From Sphagnum compactum (lineage: Eukaryota > Bryophyta > Sphagnopsida > Sphagnales): a stretch of DNA of 64,000 nucleotides. The first letter of the stretch is position 1, and every line of letters begins with the position of its first letter. A program made the position numbers and the translations under genes. Of this stretch, positions 1 through 11,823 are shown piece by piece. The notes under the pieces are model-generated. The model ran no database searches and was not told where the DNA came from. It saw only the letters and a program-made list of their open reading frames with translations. Location of the stretch: positions 2,108,001-2,172,000 of the forward strand of contig OZ234500.1 of NCBI GenBank assembly GCA_965153455.1, given 5' to 3'.

Positions 1-1480
1 AAATAGGAATACAAAAAGATGATGAGCAAGAACTCCATAAGAGGAAATGAACTATTTACCTTGAAATAAAAAGCCCCAATCTCCATTGTGAAAATGAATG
101 TTGAGTACAAGTTTTGTTGTTGGCAATCACATCTTTTTTCCCATTTGAAGCCTAGAATTCACAATGCACAATCACCTCTAGTACAAGCTCTTGAAATCGA
201 TGCAACCCCCAAACATGAACACATTGGATTTTGAAATACATAGAAAACATATTAAAATTTGCTATATACATAGAAATGAAGAAATCTAGCATTAACAAAC
301 AACTTAAAGCAAAAGTCATAATGGTTTCAATATATGTGTAGTGATAGCGACAAGGTTTAATGGAGGTGTAGAAGGTGGCAAAAAGCTTCAATGGAAATGT
401 AGCAAGTAGTGAAAAGCTCTCGATTATCACTTGATGGAGTGTTTATGGAGGTTAAGACATACATCACAATGTCACAACATTGTTGTTGCAAACCCTAGTT
501 TTTGATGAATTTTTTTATTTTTTATTTTTCATTTCCTGCTTACAAGTTGCACCACCATTTGTTGATTTGCCATTTGGTGATCTTTTGCCACAAAAAAAAC
601 ATTGGCACAAGAAGGCTTGATATTGGTTTTTTTTTAGAATTTTTGTCTTTAGCCAAAATGGTGATCATCCCTAGGAAGATTTAGTCAAATAGATGGCTAT
701 AAACCATATAGGAAGTACAAAACTTCAATGATCCTTCTATTTTTTTGGCTACACATTGAAAACCAGATCTAAAAACTTCTAGCAATTGAACACCTCTAAA
801 TCACTTTATCTTCAAAATTTTAATTTTAAATTTTGCTTTTTGGCAAAATTTCACAATTAAGAAAAGGGCTGCTTGGTATGGAATTCTTCTTTCAGTTCAA
901 ATAATTCATTGGGCTCACCTCCCTTACTCCCCCCATGTTTCCTTAGAACATGAACTGGCGTTACGCCATGCCCCTCTGCTAAAGAGGTTCCAAGTTGTTG
1001 CCTCAATAACCTATTTGTCCCAGGTGATGTTTCCTAGCATGTTCTCAAACAGTCAAGGTCGAGAGAATAGGATTGGCCCAGATCAGCATTTCTTTAGCAA
1101 ACTTTTTTGGAATTTTTTTAGGGAAAAAATGTTTTCTTGGTGTAATTTCAATTAAATTTTCTTTTATAAGGAAAAGTTTGCGTGTTTTTCAAACTCAAAA
1201 TTCTAAGAAAAAATCTTGGCTACCAAGATACTTGCCAAAAAACCAAGCAGTTCATCATGTGATGAGTCACCAGTTTGCTGTTTATGGCAAGATGCATGCA
1301 ATTATATGCAACATTCCATTCAATCATATGCACACATAGTACTCAAGATGTCACTTGCACATTGGGTAGTTCACGCCAAATTTTGTGCGCAAATCCTGTA
1401 CAAATGAGTAGTCTCTACCATATGGGCAGAGCCAATAAATGCATTGAAAAAAGTAGGAATATATAACAATAGCATTATAA
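1..1480. other. Intergenic, no gene seen
   Basis: AT-rich sequence with only short open frames that look random. Positions about 645-800 resemble 58700-58830 and, more weakly, 7530-7680 (shared gatcatc...agatttag and ggctata blocks), so part of it is an old dispersed repeat. No coding homology recognised. Confidence 0.5.
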
Positions 1481-1840
1481 GAGCATCTCCAGCGGTGCTC
1501 AGTATGTGATCCTGCACAGTAAAATTGGATGAAGAAAACTAAAAGCATGCCCGCTTGGCTGAGGAAAATGGTTTTGGCTCAGCATAATTCCACAGTTTGC
1601 GGTGGCTGGTAAAGGGCGCAGCAACGGTGTGCACCTGCAGAAAACAGTGTAATAAACATGATCTGACTGCTGCTCAGTTTTCTGATTGGCCCATCATAAT
1701 GATTGGTCCAGGTGGTTTGCTATTAGAAGTCCCCCACCTATTTGCTATCCCAGTTTCAGTTTTATGGGTGGGGTATAACTAAACTTGGATGTGAAAAATA
1801 TTTTTGCAGGGTCACATACTGAGCACCTCTGGAGGTGCTC
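1481..1840. mobile_element. Tourist-like (PIF/Harbinger) MITE, 360 bp
   Basis: Seen directly: terminal inverted repeats of about 36 bp, the left beginning GAGCATCTCCAGCGGTGCTC and the right, read on the minus strand, beginning GAGCACCTCCAGAGGTGCTC. Both continue with CAGTATGTGA and end in CCTGCA. The element is flanked by TAA on both sides (1478-1480 and 1841-1843). A 3-bp TAA/TTA target duplication is typical of PIF/Harbinger elements. The interior has no coding capacity, so it is a non-autonomous MITE. Only a few mismatches separate the two TIRs, which suggests a fairly recent insertion. Confidence 0.85.
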
Positions 1841-2263
1841 TAAGGAGGTAAAATGTAAAGAGCATGCCAAGGAGGTAAGAGCTTTGGTGATAGAGAAATC
1901 CAGAGCATGTCAGATTATGCCATACCTAGGATGGTGCCTTCATGATGCGAAGACTCCGCCTAGAAGAACATTTCTTTCTAGATGTTGCATTGATTGACCA
2001 CAGCGCTATGCTATGGATAATCTGACACTCTCTCATGGTATTATTCATCATTCGAAAGCAACATGTTTACTACCTACTTGGGTTTTGATTTCTAGGCAGT
2101 TCTGTCTGGCTCTCCACCTACCCAATGTACCAATTTTTGTTCCTGACAACCAAAGGTGGAGGAGACCTCTCTTGTCCTCATTCTGATGTTCAGTTCCAGG
2201 GACTTTTTATACCTACTCTATTCCTGCCCATCCCCGCCCTGGATTATGTGACCCAGCACCTAC
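1841..2263. other. Intergenic, nothing recognised
   Basis: No coding or repeat signature identified between the MITE and the next repeat. Short open frames only. Confidence 0.4.
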
Positions 2264-2960
2264 TTGTGCAACATCCATCCATCCGAAACGCTTATGACTT
2301 AGTTATGGATGAACTACAACTGAGTTGCCACGGTTCCACCATGATAACCTAGTATCTTGTAAACCTTTCAACTTCACCCTCACTCTACTTACACAATTAC
2401 TTATTCAATAAGTAGGTGAGTATCGTAAGTAAGGGCATTCCCATCCACACATTGTAAGAGCATGTTTTGAATGTAGAACAATAAAAAGTTGTCGGTTTGG
2501 TTCAAAACAATGGTTTTGGGATATCATATTTCTAGACGATGCCCTAACTGTGCAAAAGTCAAAGTATAGTCTAAATCCTAATGTAGATAGCTTAGATTGC
2601 TTGATTTGTCTCCATGACACAATCTCCCATTATTACTGTGAATTGATAAATTATTTGATTAGTCCACTTGATTTGCTATTAGGGGTACTCTATTTTCAAA
2701 GTCCCATTTTCAAGTTTATATATAGATACAGCTTGGGTTATGTAAATAAGTAATAATGAATGTAAGAAATATTGATGTAAGCTTAGATACCCAATACAAG
2801 AGGGGATGCTATAAGAGTTGGTAGATAATGTAAGCCATTATTATGTAAGTAGGCAATACTTGGTGGCTAATGGAGAGGTAGATGAATGTGGATGGTTAGT
2901 ATATAACTAACCACTGTGGTTACCTATGGAACATGAGTACAACCAATAAGTGTTTTCTGT
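2264..2960. repeat. Diverged copy of the long-TIR repeat also at 60910-61588
   Basis: About 100 bp at 2264-2380 (GTGCAACATCCATCC, then gacttagttatggatgaac and gataacctag) align with the terminal inverted repeats of the element at 60910-61588. A second block at about 2838-2945, including aatgtggatggttag and gagtacaac, matches 61118-61238. The order of the two blocks is the same in both copies. A clear right-hand TIR is not visible here, so this copy appears truncated or degraded. Confidence 0.55.
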
Positions 2961-3504
2961 TCACAAACCATCCATCCTTCTTGGTGCACTGGTGGGTGCT
3001 TGTTCACTTTGTTGGGACCCAGCCTTGGCAATAAAATAATGCAAAAAGTGAAGAACCAAGAAGTTGAAAAGTTCGTAGTTAGGTGAAGGTGTCAAGTACT
3101 TATTACATTGCACATTTGGCTGCTATAAGCTAGTTGAAGATTTCAAGAGAGTCAGAAGGTCTGGACTCTGGAATAATGTCTGAAGATCTGAACAACCCAC
3201 TGTTTTGACTAAACTCTAGACTCCAATAACTTTTATAAATTGTTTTTGAGAAACACACCCTAGTGATGTCAATGAACTATAACAGGTGTATGAGTGAGCA
3301 GCTGTAGGAGGAAATACAGAAGCTAGCTGCTGCCAGCCAGGCATGTGATGATCATCATCATCTCACTAAGGAAAAAAAGGATTCTTTCTCTCTTCTTGCA
3401 GCAACTCACATGTAACTCACCAACCCAGTGAAACATGCATGCATGTTTTAGTATGAGAAAGGCCACATCTAATATACTTGTGACCAGGGTGAACCACCAC
3501 CTAC
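2961..3504. other. Intergenic, nothing recognised
   Basis: No open frame or repeat worth naming. It contains a short ATC run near 3350. Confidence 0.4.
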
Positions 3505-3900
3505 ACTGGTGAGGTAAGGCTTCTTGAGTGAGGCCTCTCAGTGCCTAGATATCGAACACTGGAAATGCTAAATTTAGCCTTAGTAGCCACATTTTTGTCT
3601 AAGGACAGAATATTTATAAGGTTTAGAAGCAAACCAAAAAATTGAGGGCTTTACCATGGTAGAAGTGTAAGACAAAATATTTATAATGTTTAGAAGAAAC
3701 CCAAAAAGATTGAGGGTTTTACCACTGTATGAGTGTAGGTGCACTCACACCTTCACCTTCTTGAGTTAGGCCTTTTAGTGGCCATATGCAACTGAGGAAA
3801 TGTTAAATTTGGACTTGGAGACCTCAATTTAGTCTAAGGATGGGATATTTACCATGGTTAGAAGCAGCCCCAAAATAATCAGTTTTTTACTGTGGTACCA
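3505..3900. repeat. Degenerate tandem repeat, about 235-250 bp unit
   Basis: The stretch 3509-3640 is repeated in degraded form at 3755-3895. Shared landmarks in order are cttcttgagt, aggcct, aatgctaaattt / aatgttaaattt, gtctaagga, atatttac and ggtttagaagca. An extra partial copy (tttagaag through gagggttttacc) lies between them at about 3670-3730. No coding potential. Confidence 0.6.
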
Positions 3901-4159
3901 AGGCCTGGTTTACCCAAGGCCTATCAAAAAGGAAACTCACTTGTACCTTATTACAGAAATGATGTCACTTCAGAAAATGGTATATTTATTATTTTGGAAG
4001 TCAATTTTATGAGCATTTAGAACATAAATTAAGACCCTAAAACAATATTGAATATATTAATAAAACATTAGACAAGACGTTTGAAAATAGAGTTTAGAGG
4101 CGTTTTTTCATTTATTAAAAAATGGACATTATTTTATTTTCAAAAGTATCACATTAATA
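3901..4159. other. Intergenic, nothing recognised
   Basis: Short AT-rich stretch between two repeats; no signal seen. Confidence 0.4.
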
Positions 4160-4525
4160 AGTAAACGAGGGGTGTGTCACACTATGGCCTTGCCATTTAC
4201 ATTAAAGCGTATTTTAAGGCAAAAGAAGAATTATGGAAATTCAAATATTTCACCATCCAAAAATATAATCTTCCAAAAAACTTTTTAAAGAAACCAAAAT
4301 AGAAGATATTATAACTCTATAACTAATCTCAAGTTTCAACACAAGCCAAAATATCATCTTTCAAAAATCCTCATATAAAAATAGACCTATTCTTACCCAA
4401 GGGCCAAAATCTCTTAAGCTACTATACTCTGTAATGAATCTAAACACAATATCCTTAAATCTCTTAAGCTATTATACTCTGTAATGAATCTAAACACAAT
4501 ATCCTTGCCTTGGTAGGCAAGGCCA
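4160..4525. repeat. Dispersed repeat; contains a 50-bp tandem duplication
   Basis: Matches 46383-46625 in inverted orientation at both ends: the ggggtgtgtcaca block with ttgccatttacatt, and the ccaaaat...ccttggtaggcaagg block. It also matches 48348-48406 weakly in direct orientation. Within it, 4407-4456 is duplicated head-to-tail as 4457-4506 with one substitution (ctactat/ctattat), which marks a recent duplication. The family is not recognised. A short frame reading GLAYQGKDIVFR recurs in the copy at 46.4 kb, but I assign no protein to it. Confidence 0.65.
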
Positions 4526-5163
4526 ACAAAAGGTAGACGATAACATTTGTCCCATTCATAATTAGGCAACAGAATAGTATCTTCCCAACATAAGGGGTTA
4601 CCCAGAAAATACAAAGTGACCGCCCTCACCCCCCCCCTCCAAACTACCTACCAATTACTTATGTAGTCTAAAACAGGTCAGAAACGTGTGTGATCTCCTT
4701 TGCAACAACAGAAACAAAGCATAATATAGAAAGGGAAAAAGTAAGTTCCCAAAAAGAAAAAGAAAAACACTCTCCTTTACTGATCCAAAGAAGGATTGGG
4801 ACCTTATAACAATTTAAACACAACATGTGATGGGAGGTGATCTGTGTCAAGCTTGCTCTGTTGAACTTTTACCACCAAGCTTGAGAACTTCCCATTGAAC
4901 AGAGGAAAATACCTCTCTAGATGTCCAAATTTATAATCTGGCAATATCCATTTCAGAACCAGCATTTGTTTTGGTCATTTGCTGCAGCTCACAGTTCTAA
5001 CTTCATGTGGCCACAACCATTTAACCTCAGAAAAAGAAGAAGACTGATCACACTAAGACTAATTACAAATAAGAGTAATCACACTAGGCTAAGACTAATT
5101 TGCATTCTTAAGAATTGAAGGAATGGGTTTGGATGATTCAAGCTGGTTAAGTCTCTAAGAGAG
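4526..5163. other. 3' flank of the DUF4057 gene
   Basis: Holds the downstream side of the minus-strand gene that ends at 5164. A C-run lies at 4629-4638. No separate gene seen. Confidence 0.4.
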
Positions 5164-6324
5164 CTACTGAAGGGAGATTGTGCTTCCACCACCAGGTGGT
5201 TTCCTAATCCCACCGATTAAATCTCGAGCTGCAGGTTTGTCGTCAGAGAAGATGTCGCTGCCAGAAATCTCCTTGAGCTTGGCTTTACTCAGCTGGTGAT
5301 GAAGAAGGCTAGACTTAGAGTCTGATGCCATTAATTTATGATGATGATGATGAGCAGGGCCCAGCTGATGATCTGAATCAATGAAAATGCCGTGGCCTGA
5401 AAGCTCCGCCATCTTGTTATCATGTAACTTGCGAGCAATCAAGTCACTAGTAGTCTCGTCTATTTCTCGACCAAACGAGATTTGGCCACGACCTCCTGCA
5501 GGATTGGAAACTTTGACGGATGTATGGAGGAGAACATTCCCGCCAGCTGCGGCGGAACCATCTTCTAGTAGACCCTTTGTGTACTCTTCCCTGCTGATCA
5601 ATTTCTCCTGATCAGCTCCTAATCGAGATGGCAGCTTCGGTGAGTCAAAAATTGGAGCAAAAATTTTGCTGCCAATTAGTTCCTTGGATTTGGCATTAGA
5701 GCAAACGCGGCGAGCTGCAAGATCATCCGTGGTCTCGACAGTCCCGCTCAGCTCTTTCTGCTTGGCTACTTCGGGAACCGTCACTGGCTTCTTGGGTGAT
5801 ACGCTATTGTGATCCCCACCAAAGGATATCTGGCTGACTCCACCCGCTGGCTGGTGGCATCGAACACTAGTTCTCATCATGTCTGCAGGTGTAGACGACG
5901 TTGTTGTACCACCATTGCTAGCAGCAGCCTCGCCGCCATCATGACCACAGGCTGGAAAAATACCACTCCCGTACATTTCCCTTCTCTTCAAATCCGAAGC
6001 AGGTCTTTTTGTCTTGAGCAAGGCATCCGCTTCTTCAGATGATAACTGAGCTTCACTAAATGTTATAGTACTGATTCCTCCCGCAGGCTGCTGCATACGA
6101 ATGGCAGGCCGAGCTATAGGACTGTAGTCACCAGTAGTAGTGCTAGTTCTTTGATCGACTGCAGACAAAAACGCATTGCTATCATTCGTAGCAGTATGAC
6201 GGACCGGAGCCCGTGACCGATCTGTGACATCAGGAGTGTCCGACCAGCTAAAAAGATCGAATGTGGTCGCTCCTCCTGGTGGTGTCGCTCCCCTCCTACC
6301 GTGGAACCCATTAGCAACAGACAT
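5164..6324 (-). CDS. DUF4057 family protein, intronless, 386 aa
   Basis: A plant-specific family of unknown molecular function. Seen: an N-terminal block with TFDLFSWSDTP, then TTTGDYSPIARPAIR, and four copies of a PAGG/PPGG-x-x-x-ISF motif (QPAGGISTITF, QPAGGVSQISF, NPAGGRGQISF, KPPGGGSTISL). These alternate with short (L/M/I)xGSxIF motifs (YGSGIF, LIGSKIF, LSGHGIF, ISGSDIF). SPKKPVTVPEVAKQKELSGT is a highly conserved family block. Most of the protein looks disordered, with a short poly-His run. The open frame runs on to a GTG at 6336, directly preceded by an in-frame TAA; the first ATG is at 6324, with A at -3, and is the likely start. Flowering-plant members usually have several exons, whereas this one is a single open frame. 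Tandem repeats lie upstream at 6740-7034. Confidence 0.93.
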   Translation of the reverse strand: MSVANGFHGRRGATPPGGATTFDLFSWSDTPDVTDRSRAPVRHTATNDSNAFLSAVDQRTSTTTGDYSPIARPAIRMQQPAGGISTITFSEAQLSSEEADALLKTKRPASDLKRREMYGSGIFPACGHDGGEAAASNGGTTTSSTPADMMRTSVRCHQPAGGVSQISFGGDHNSVSPKKPVTVPEVAKQKELSGTVETTDDLAARRVCSNAKSKELIGSKIFAPIFDSPKLPSRLGADQEKLISREEYTKGLLEDGSAAAGGNVLLHTSVKVSNPAGGRGQISFGREIDETTSDLIARKLHDNKMAELSGHGIFIDSDHQLGPAHHHHHKLMASDSKSSLLHHQLSKAKLKEISGSDIFSDDKPAARDLIGGIRKPPGGGSTISLQ

Positions 6325-6739
6325 AATTGCCGCCACTTAATTACCCCAGCAACTGCCCCCCAACACTGATCACTCCACACCCAGGGATCGATCTAGCACT
6401 ACTTCTCTCTTAATCACTATCCACTAGACTCTAGACATCATCAAGCTAGTACATGAGCTTGGACATGAACTTCTATCGTAATCACTACAAACTAGACTCT
6501 AGACATGATCATCAAGCTAATACGTGAGCTTGAACATTAGACGTCACTCGACAACAAAACTTTTTTCTTGCAATAAAAAGACTAGAAATTTGCATTGGAT
6601 CAGGAGCTTACATCCTCAACTAATTAAAGAATCAGAAGATTCATGAATAGCAGTTCCACCCGAAATAAGAAAAAAAGCTAGCCTATAAGTGCTGTTATGT
6701 TTGTGGAAGAAAGCTCGACATTAACAGATCGAGCTAGAA

Positions 6740-7034
6740 AGCAACTCGCTGTTCACAGCACTAGCCAGCAAACACTAGAGCTGCAGTTGCTCGCTGATCA
6801 CAGCACTAGCGAGCAACACCAGAGCTCCAAGCAATACTAGATCTCCAGTACCTCCCTTGTCACAGCGCTAGCTAGCAACACTCGAGCTCCAGTTGCTCCC
6901 TGATCACAACACTAGCTAGCAACACCAGAGCTCCAAGCAACACCAAAGCTCCAGTTGCTCACTAGCGAGCAACACAACACTAGAGCTCTAGTTGCTCGCT
7001 GTTCACAGCACTAGCTAGCAACACTAGAGCTCCT
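6740..7034. repeat. Tandem minisatellite in the DUF4057 upstream/leader region
   Basis: Six head-to-tail units of about 37-62 bp start near 6740, 6786, 6848, 6892, 6954 and 6991. The consensus runs gttgctcgctgatcacag, then cactagctagcaacac, then cagagctcca. Units b (6786) and d (6892) carry an extra 18-bp piece resembling agcaacaccaaagctcca, giving a higher-order 106-bp period. The unit is built from short palindromes (GCTAGC, GAGCTC, TGATCA). It lies 416-710 bp upstream of the ATG, probably within the 5' leader or core promoter. Confidence 0.85.
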
Positions 7035-7133
7035 GGAATTCACGACAATGTCACCCCGATTGATCTGACTCTACGCGGCTAGTGGCCGAATTCTCTCATC
7101 AAACTAGCCCGTGGCAGAGCTGCAGTGCAGACA

Positions 7134-7140
7134 CTTATAG
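7134..7140 (-). promoter_or_regulatory. Possible TATA box of the DUF4057 gene
   Basis: The minus strand reads CTATAAG. If used, transcription would start around 7100 and the tandem-repeat array would be transcribed as part of a leader of about 780 nt. This rests on the motif alone. Confidence 0.3.
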
Positions 7141-9993
7141 TGACTGGCTGCTGTGTACATACTACTAGGTACAATATACTTACTAAAGAGTCCCCTAACT
7201 TTACACTATTTAACTATACACTCCCTTGATTTGTACTATACTCCCCTTTTCCGGGTCCCAATTCAGACCTCCCTTGGTGATGTTGATGGTTTTCTTTTTT
7301 CTATTATCATAGACTTCTTGGAAGTCGAGAGTTAGGGTTATGGGTGATTCATGATTTGTGAAACTTTGAGTTAAAAGTGATCATAGGTTTTCTTATTGGC
7401 CCTTTTGGAGAGCAATTATAACATGTGTGTTCGAACAACTACATGTTAGCTTGTGCATATTTATAGGTCCAAAAGGAGAATGCTGTTTTTTGTTTGGCTC
7501 CCCCCCTTCCCTTCCCCTCAATTTTGTGATGTAGCTGAGATAGTGATTATCCAAATTTGGCAATTAAAAATAGGAAAGGAAAAGATTTAAACATTATTCA
7601 ATACTTTTGGCTTCCTAGTTGACCCATGTATAGAAAACTGTTTATTTTTTAAAATTCAGTTTTATTTCAACTTTCGGCAAATTTTTTACAAAAAAAATCA
7701 TTGAATTTTGAGACCAAAAAAATTCCAAATTTTTATGTTAAAAAAGCAAAACAGAGGCTGGTCCAGATTCAGTAAATCACGTCATTTAAAGCAAGGAATC
7801 CATCCAATGCATGCTTGCAAGTCCAAACTCAATTTCAGGCTATTTACAGCTTCAAAAATTCATCAAAATTACTCTTTACAAACCATTATACATACTGCTA
7901 GGCTACTGGTGGACCTCCCATAAGATTCTATACTTCAACTACACCTTATAGTCTATTTGATCCCAATCAAACCAATACTAGCTGTCTATCAACTTTAGGT
8001 GTGTGATTTGTGTGATTGAGTCCCCTGAGGGTCCCTCCAACTACTGATCATTAGAATTTATATAACATTGTATTCTAATATTAGCATTAGACATAATATC
8101 TTTGAACTTTGAATTGAAATTTCCTCACTCTCCCCTCCTCCCTGGCTGGATGGCTGGGTGTTCAATTTGTTCTTTTATAATCATGATTTCCAACCTTACC
8201 CCATGATCTCCCCAAATTTTTAAGGCTTTTTTGACTTTTCTTGCTATTATTTTCATGTAGGTACATTTGTTTTGGGATTCGGAGCGTTTACTTTTTTTGT
8301 CCTGATCTTTGGGCTTTCCGATACCTCTGTACTAGATGTTCTGGATTCTTTTGTTGGCTCTTTTGAGTCTCCCCCATAAGGAAGATATTAAGCATTGGTG
8401 TAGGATTTGGACATAAACTTTACGCTCAAACTTGACCCAATGTGTGAGTTACAACTGGAGTACTTGTGAATGAGCATGCTCCATAGAAATGCATGGATCT
8501 AAATGAGAAGTTCTAGATTGAAGTTTGAACCTGTCATAAAGGGTAGAACCATGACTTGATGAGCTGAACTGCTTCTAGGGTGACCTGATTCTGAGTCGAT
8601 AAATAATTGGGGACTCAGTAAAAGTTTGTTTTTCTTCCAACAAAGAGTAGGGAATACTTAGATCCAACTCAGTGTTTTTATTTTCAATTTCCTGATATGG
8701 AGCCAGAGTGGAGAGCATCTGTAGGAAGATCTCGAATTAACAAACGACAGTTCAAAGAACTTTTAAATATTGTAGTCAAAAACATATGAATGTGATGACA
8801 CACTCCCCAAAAAAAACTGTTTTCTACCGCAATTTGGTGAATTGTTTTTAATAAAAAGGGAATTCATGACAGAATATTCCTGTTTCAAAAGCTTTTGGCT
8901 TTTTCTCAGAAAAAAGAAACGAAAAGACTGATCCAACTGTGAAATGGAAAATTATTTTTCATATAAGTTATTGTGTGTTAGTTATGTATTTGCAAACAGA
9001 TCTATCAAGTTTATAACTCGTGATAGCTTTCCATATGTGTCTCATGTTTGTGTAGGGGACTTCGAATCTGACCTATTGCTGAAGTAACAAAAACACTCCT
9101 GACTTGTGCACTTATTGGTTATAAGAATCATTTTGGTGTTGAAATGGTGCTATGAGTAGTTAGGTACAGGGCATCCCTGTGTCTGGCCCCATACCATGCA
9201 CTTTCTGTGAGCTCCATAAATGCCCCCATTTCCTCATCCCTATGATGATGGCCTTCAGGTTCTGTTGGGCCCTTTGTCATACTAACAATTTAATAACCTG
9301 CATCTGTTCCTCAAGCCAATACTAGCCAATACTAGAACACTAAACCAATAGCCTTAATGGGATTAACCATTGGACTTGGTCCTTACGAAATCAGCAGTTG
9401 GAACTGGTAGTTGCATTGGGAATTTGGGAGTAGTTTGTCGGTCTACTTTAAGTGGCCCGGGGAATGTTAGATGTTATCATCAAATATTCAACCCAGCTAC
9501 ATATCATTGTTGAATAGCAGGTTCATAGCATCTCTGTTGAATAATTATTGAAAATTCCATTTCAAAAAGCTCAATATTCCCTGAATATTTCAAAAGATAC
9601 TTCATTTTCCTTCACAATTTTTTTTTGGAGATAAATATTTTTTGAAAATTTTGGCATGTCAAAAAAAATGTAATTTTTGCCAAACTTACTATTCAACTAG
9701 GGTAATTGCCAACCTAGGTATTCTTGTAACCAACCAACTAGGTACCTTTGTTGGGCCCTGCCCCCACAGGGACAGGGACTATCACATTGGATCCAACTTT
9801 TGGAAGTTTTACATTATTTGAACCAGTGTCACATTAGGTGAACTGATTTCTTTGGTGAAAGTGTTTAGACTATTTAGATTGGAACGGATTCTTTTGGTGT
9901 TCAGAGTGTGGACACAGTAAGTAGATGTACAACAGCTTATCTATTGGCAGGGCCAGTGTGTTTGTGATGCCTTCTTTGGGGAAGGGTTATGAC
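7141..9993. other. Intergenic, no gene seen
   Basis: AT-rich, only short open frames. About 7530-7680 resembles the dispersed repeat at 58685-58830 (gtgatgta, tccaaatttggc and similar blocks). No coding homology recognised. Confidence 0.45.
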
Positions 9994-10596
9994 CGGTGTT
10001 GTGCGTGTAAGTGTCAATAGCCATATATACAGCCTGTAAATTCAGTGTAAGTGTAAATCATTTACACTTACATTTCTAATTTTTTTACACTTACACGAGG
10101 CCAGTGTAAATATTTGTCATATACACTTACACGGCCCTGTGTAAATGTTTTGGGAAGAGTAAGTGTAAATACTAAAATTATTTGTAAAGTCACCCTGTCT
10201 TTGGGCCTCCTTTCACCCCAAACCCTTCTTTCAGGGGTATCCATAAAGTAAGGAAATTTATTAGATTTGAAAATGAAATGCTGAAAATCAGCATTTAATG
10301 CGCAAGGTTCAAGATTAATTATAGTGGCTTTACAAGTAGGAGCAGTAATGGAGGCGCTATGAAAAAGGAGAGACAGGGTGAAACTCAGTTCATCACAAGT
10401 GAATCTCCTCAAGTGAAAATCACATTTTTTACATTGTTATATATTTACATTGTTTTACAAAGCCATGGAAAATCATATAAATATAAATATATTTACATTT
10501 ACATTGTATAATCGGACAGCATAAAACCATATAGATAAATTTATTTTTACACTTACACAGAGTGTAAGTCCCAAACCATTTACACACACAACACTG
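9994..10596. mobile_element. hAT-type MITE, 603 bp, rich in GTGTAA/TTACAC motifs
   Basis: The left end reads CGGTGTTGTGCGTGTAAGTG and the right end, on the minus strand, CAGTGTTGTGTGTGTAAATG. The 8 bp outside are gttatgac (9986-9993) and gttaggac (10597-10604), matching at 7 of 8. An 8-bp duplication with CAGTG-like ends is the hAT signature. Both ends are packed with GTGTAAGTG-like motifs in both orientations, ten or more in total, and the element contains a small palindrome around gtgtaaatcatttacac. Such subterminal motif arrays are the known transposase-binding layout of hAT elements. No transposase is encoded. Confidence 0.8.
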
Positions 10597-10604
10597 GTTA
10601 GGAC

Positions 10605-11823
10605 CAGTGTTGGGCAGGAGTGAATTAGGCATTCAAAATTGGGTTAGGTACTAGTCGGTTCTCTCACAAACAATTTTCCAGGTATCATACAATGTGATAC
10701 CCATCCTCTCAATCCTCATTGAAGTGAGAACCATTCACTTGTAATTGTTCTATAAATTGAAAATGCAAAATATGAGAATCACCCAAGGTATAAAAAAAAC
10801 CCAAAGGCAATTCGCAGCTTTAAAGGTCTGGATTAGGGGGCTATCTACTCTAAAAGGAGATTGTATGAAATTTTTCTTATATTGGTTGTCGGTGCATCAC
10901 AATGTGCGTGAAGCATGGTAGAAGTTGAGTCTAAAGGATTTACAGTGTTGTAACAATAGTTACTTCTCATTTTTCATCCCAAAGCTCAATGTTTTTATTG
11001 CAATGGATCACATTCAGTGACATTATTTTTAATGCTTTCCAACATGTTGGTATCAACACATAACATGAGAAGGGCTTTCCATTAGCTCAGGGATATACAA
11101 TACATGCCCACATTTTGAGTAAAGAATATTAGAAAAACTATGGTGCTAAATTGTAGAATATTTTGAGTGCACATTGCACACTTCATTGTTTGAGAAGAAT
11201 AAATTCAAAAATCGATTTGTGAGGATTGTTGGAAATAACCAACTATTCTTACATATGTGAAAAACCTGTAACTTGAGAACTGACTGAAATTTTTTAAACA
11301 ATTATTTTGATACCTTGAACAATTCTTGTAAAAACAAAAAAAAGAAATGGAAAGAATTGAGCTAATTCTTACAACTCTATGAGAAAACCAAAGTTGTCGA
11401 TTCTCAAAAATTGCCCAACATGATTCCCTGTTGGCGACATTTGTAATTTTACATCAAATCTTACATCAAAACATCAATCTTACAGTGTGAAAAGCCTTCA
11501 ATGAGACTTAGTAATATAGGTGTTTCCCTCTTTCTTTCCATATAACCTGAGTCGCTATACTCTCTGTTATTTTTAAATATATAAAACTATGATTCCAAAT
11601 ATGTTAAGTTTTGGGCATGTTATGTACCAAGATGACTTTCTAGTGGGACATTTATTCAATGATTTGAACAGGCTAGGTTATTAAAAAAATTTGAAAACCC
11701 TACTAGATGTGCCCATGCACAAGGCACCGCCTCTGCCTTGGGCCTGGCACTAATTTTTGGAGCCTCATTTTGGATTCACCCTGTAAAGGGTGTAAGAAAG
11801 GCCAGCAATCATCAACAACTTAC
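10605..11823. other. Intergenic, no gene seen
   Basis: AT-rich. Immediately after the MITE, ccagtgttgggc occurs, a second hAT-like end motif without a visible partner. Otherwise nothing supported. Confidence 0.4.

Noticed and set aside
2800-2960. LTR retrotransposon ends
   Set aside because: The block shared with 61118-61238 was first considered an LTR, but the flanking inverted repeats at 60910 and 61588 show it is the interior of a TIR element.
6325-6336. GTG-initiated extension of the DUF4057 frame
   Set aside because: The codon at 6336 is GTG, directly preceded in frame by TAA. Plant nuclear genes start at ATG, and the ATG at 6324 has a good context.
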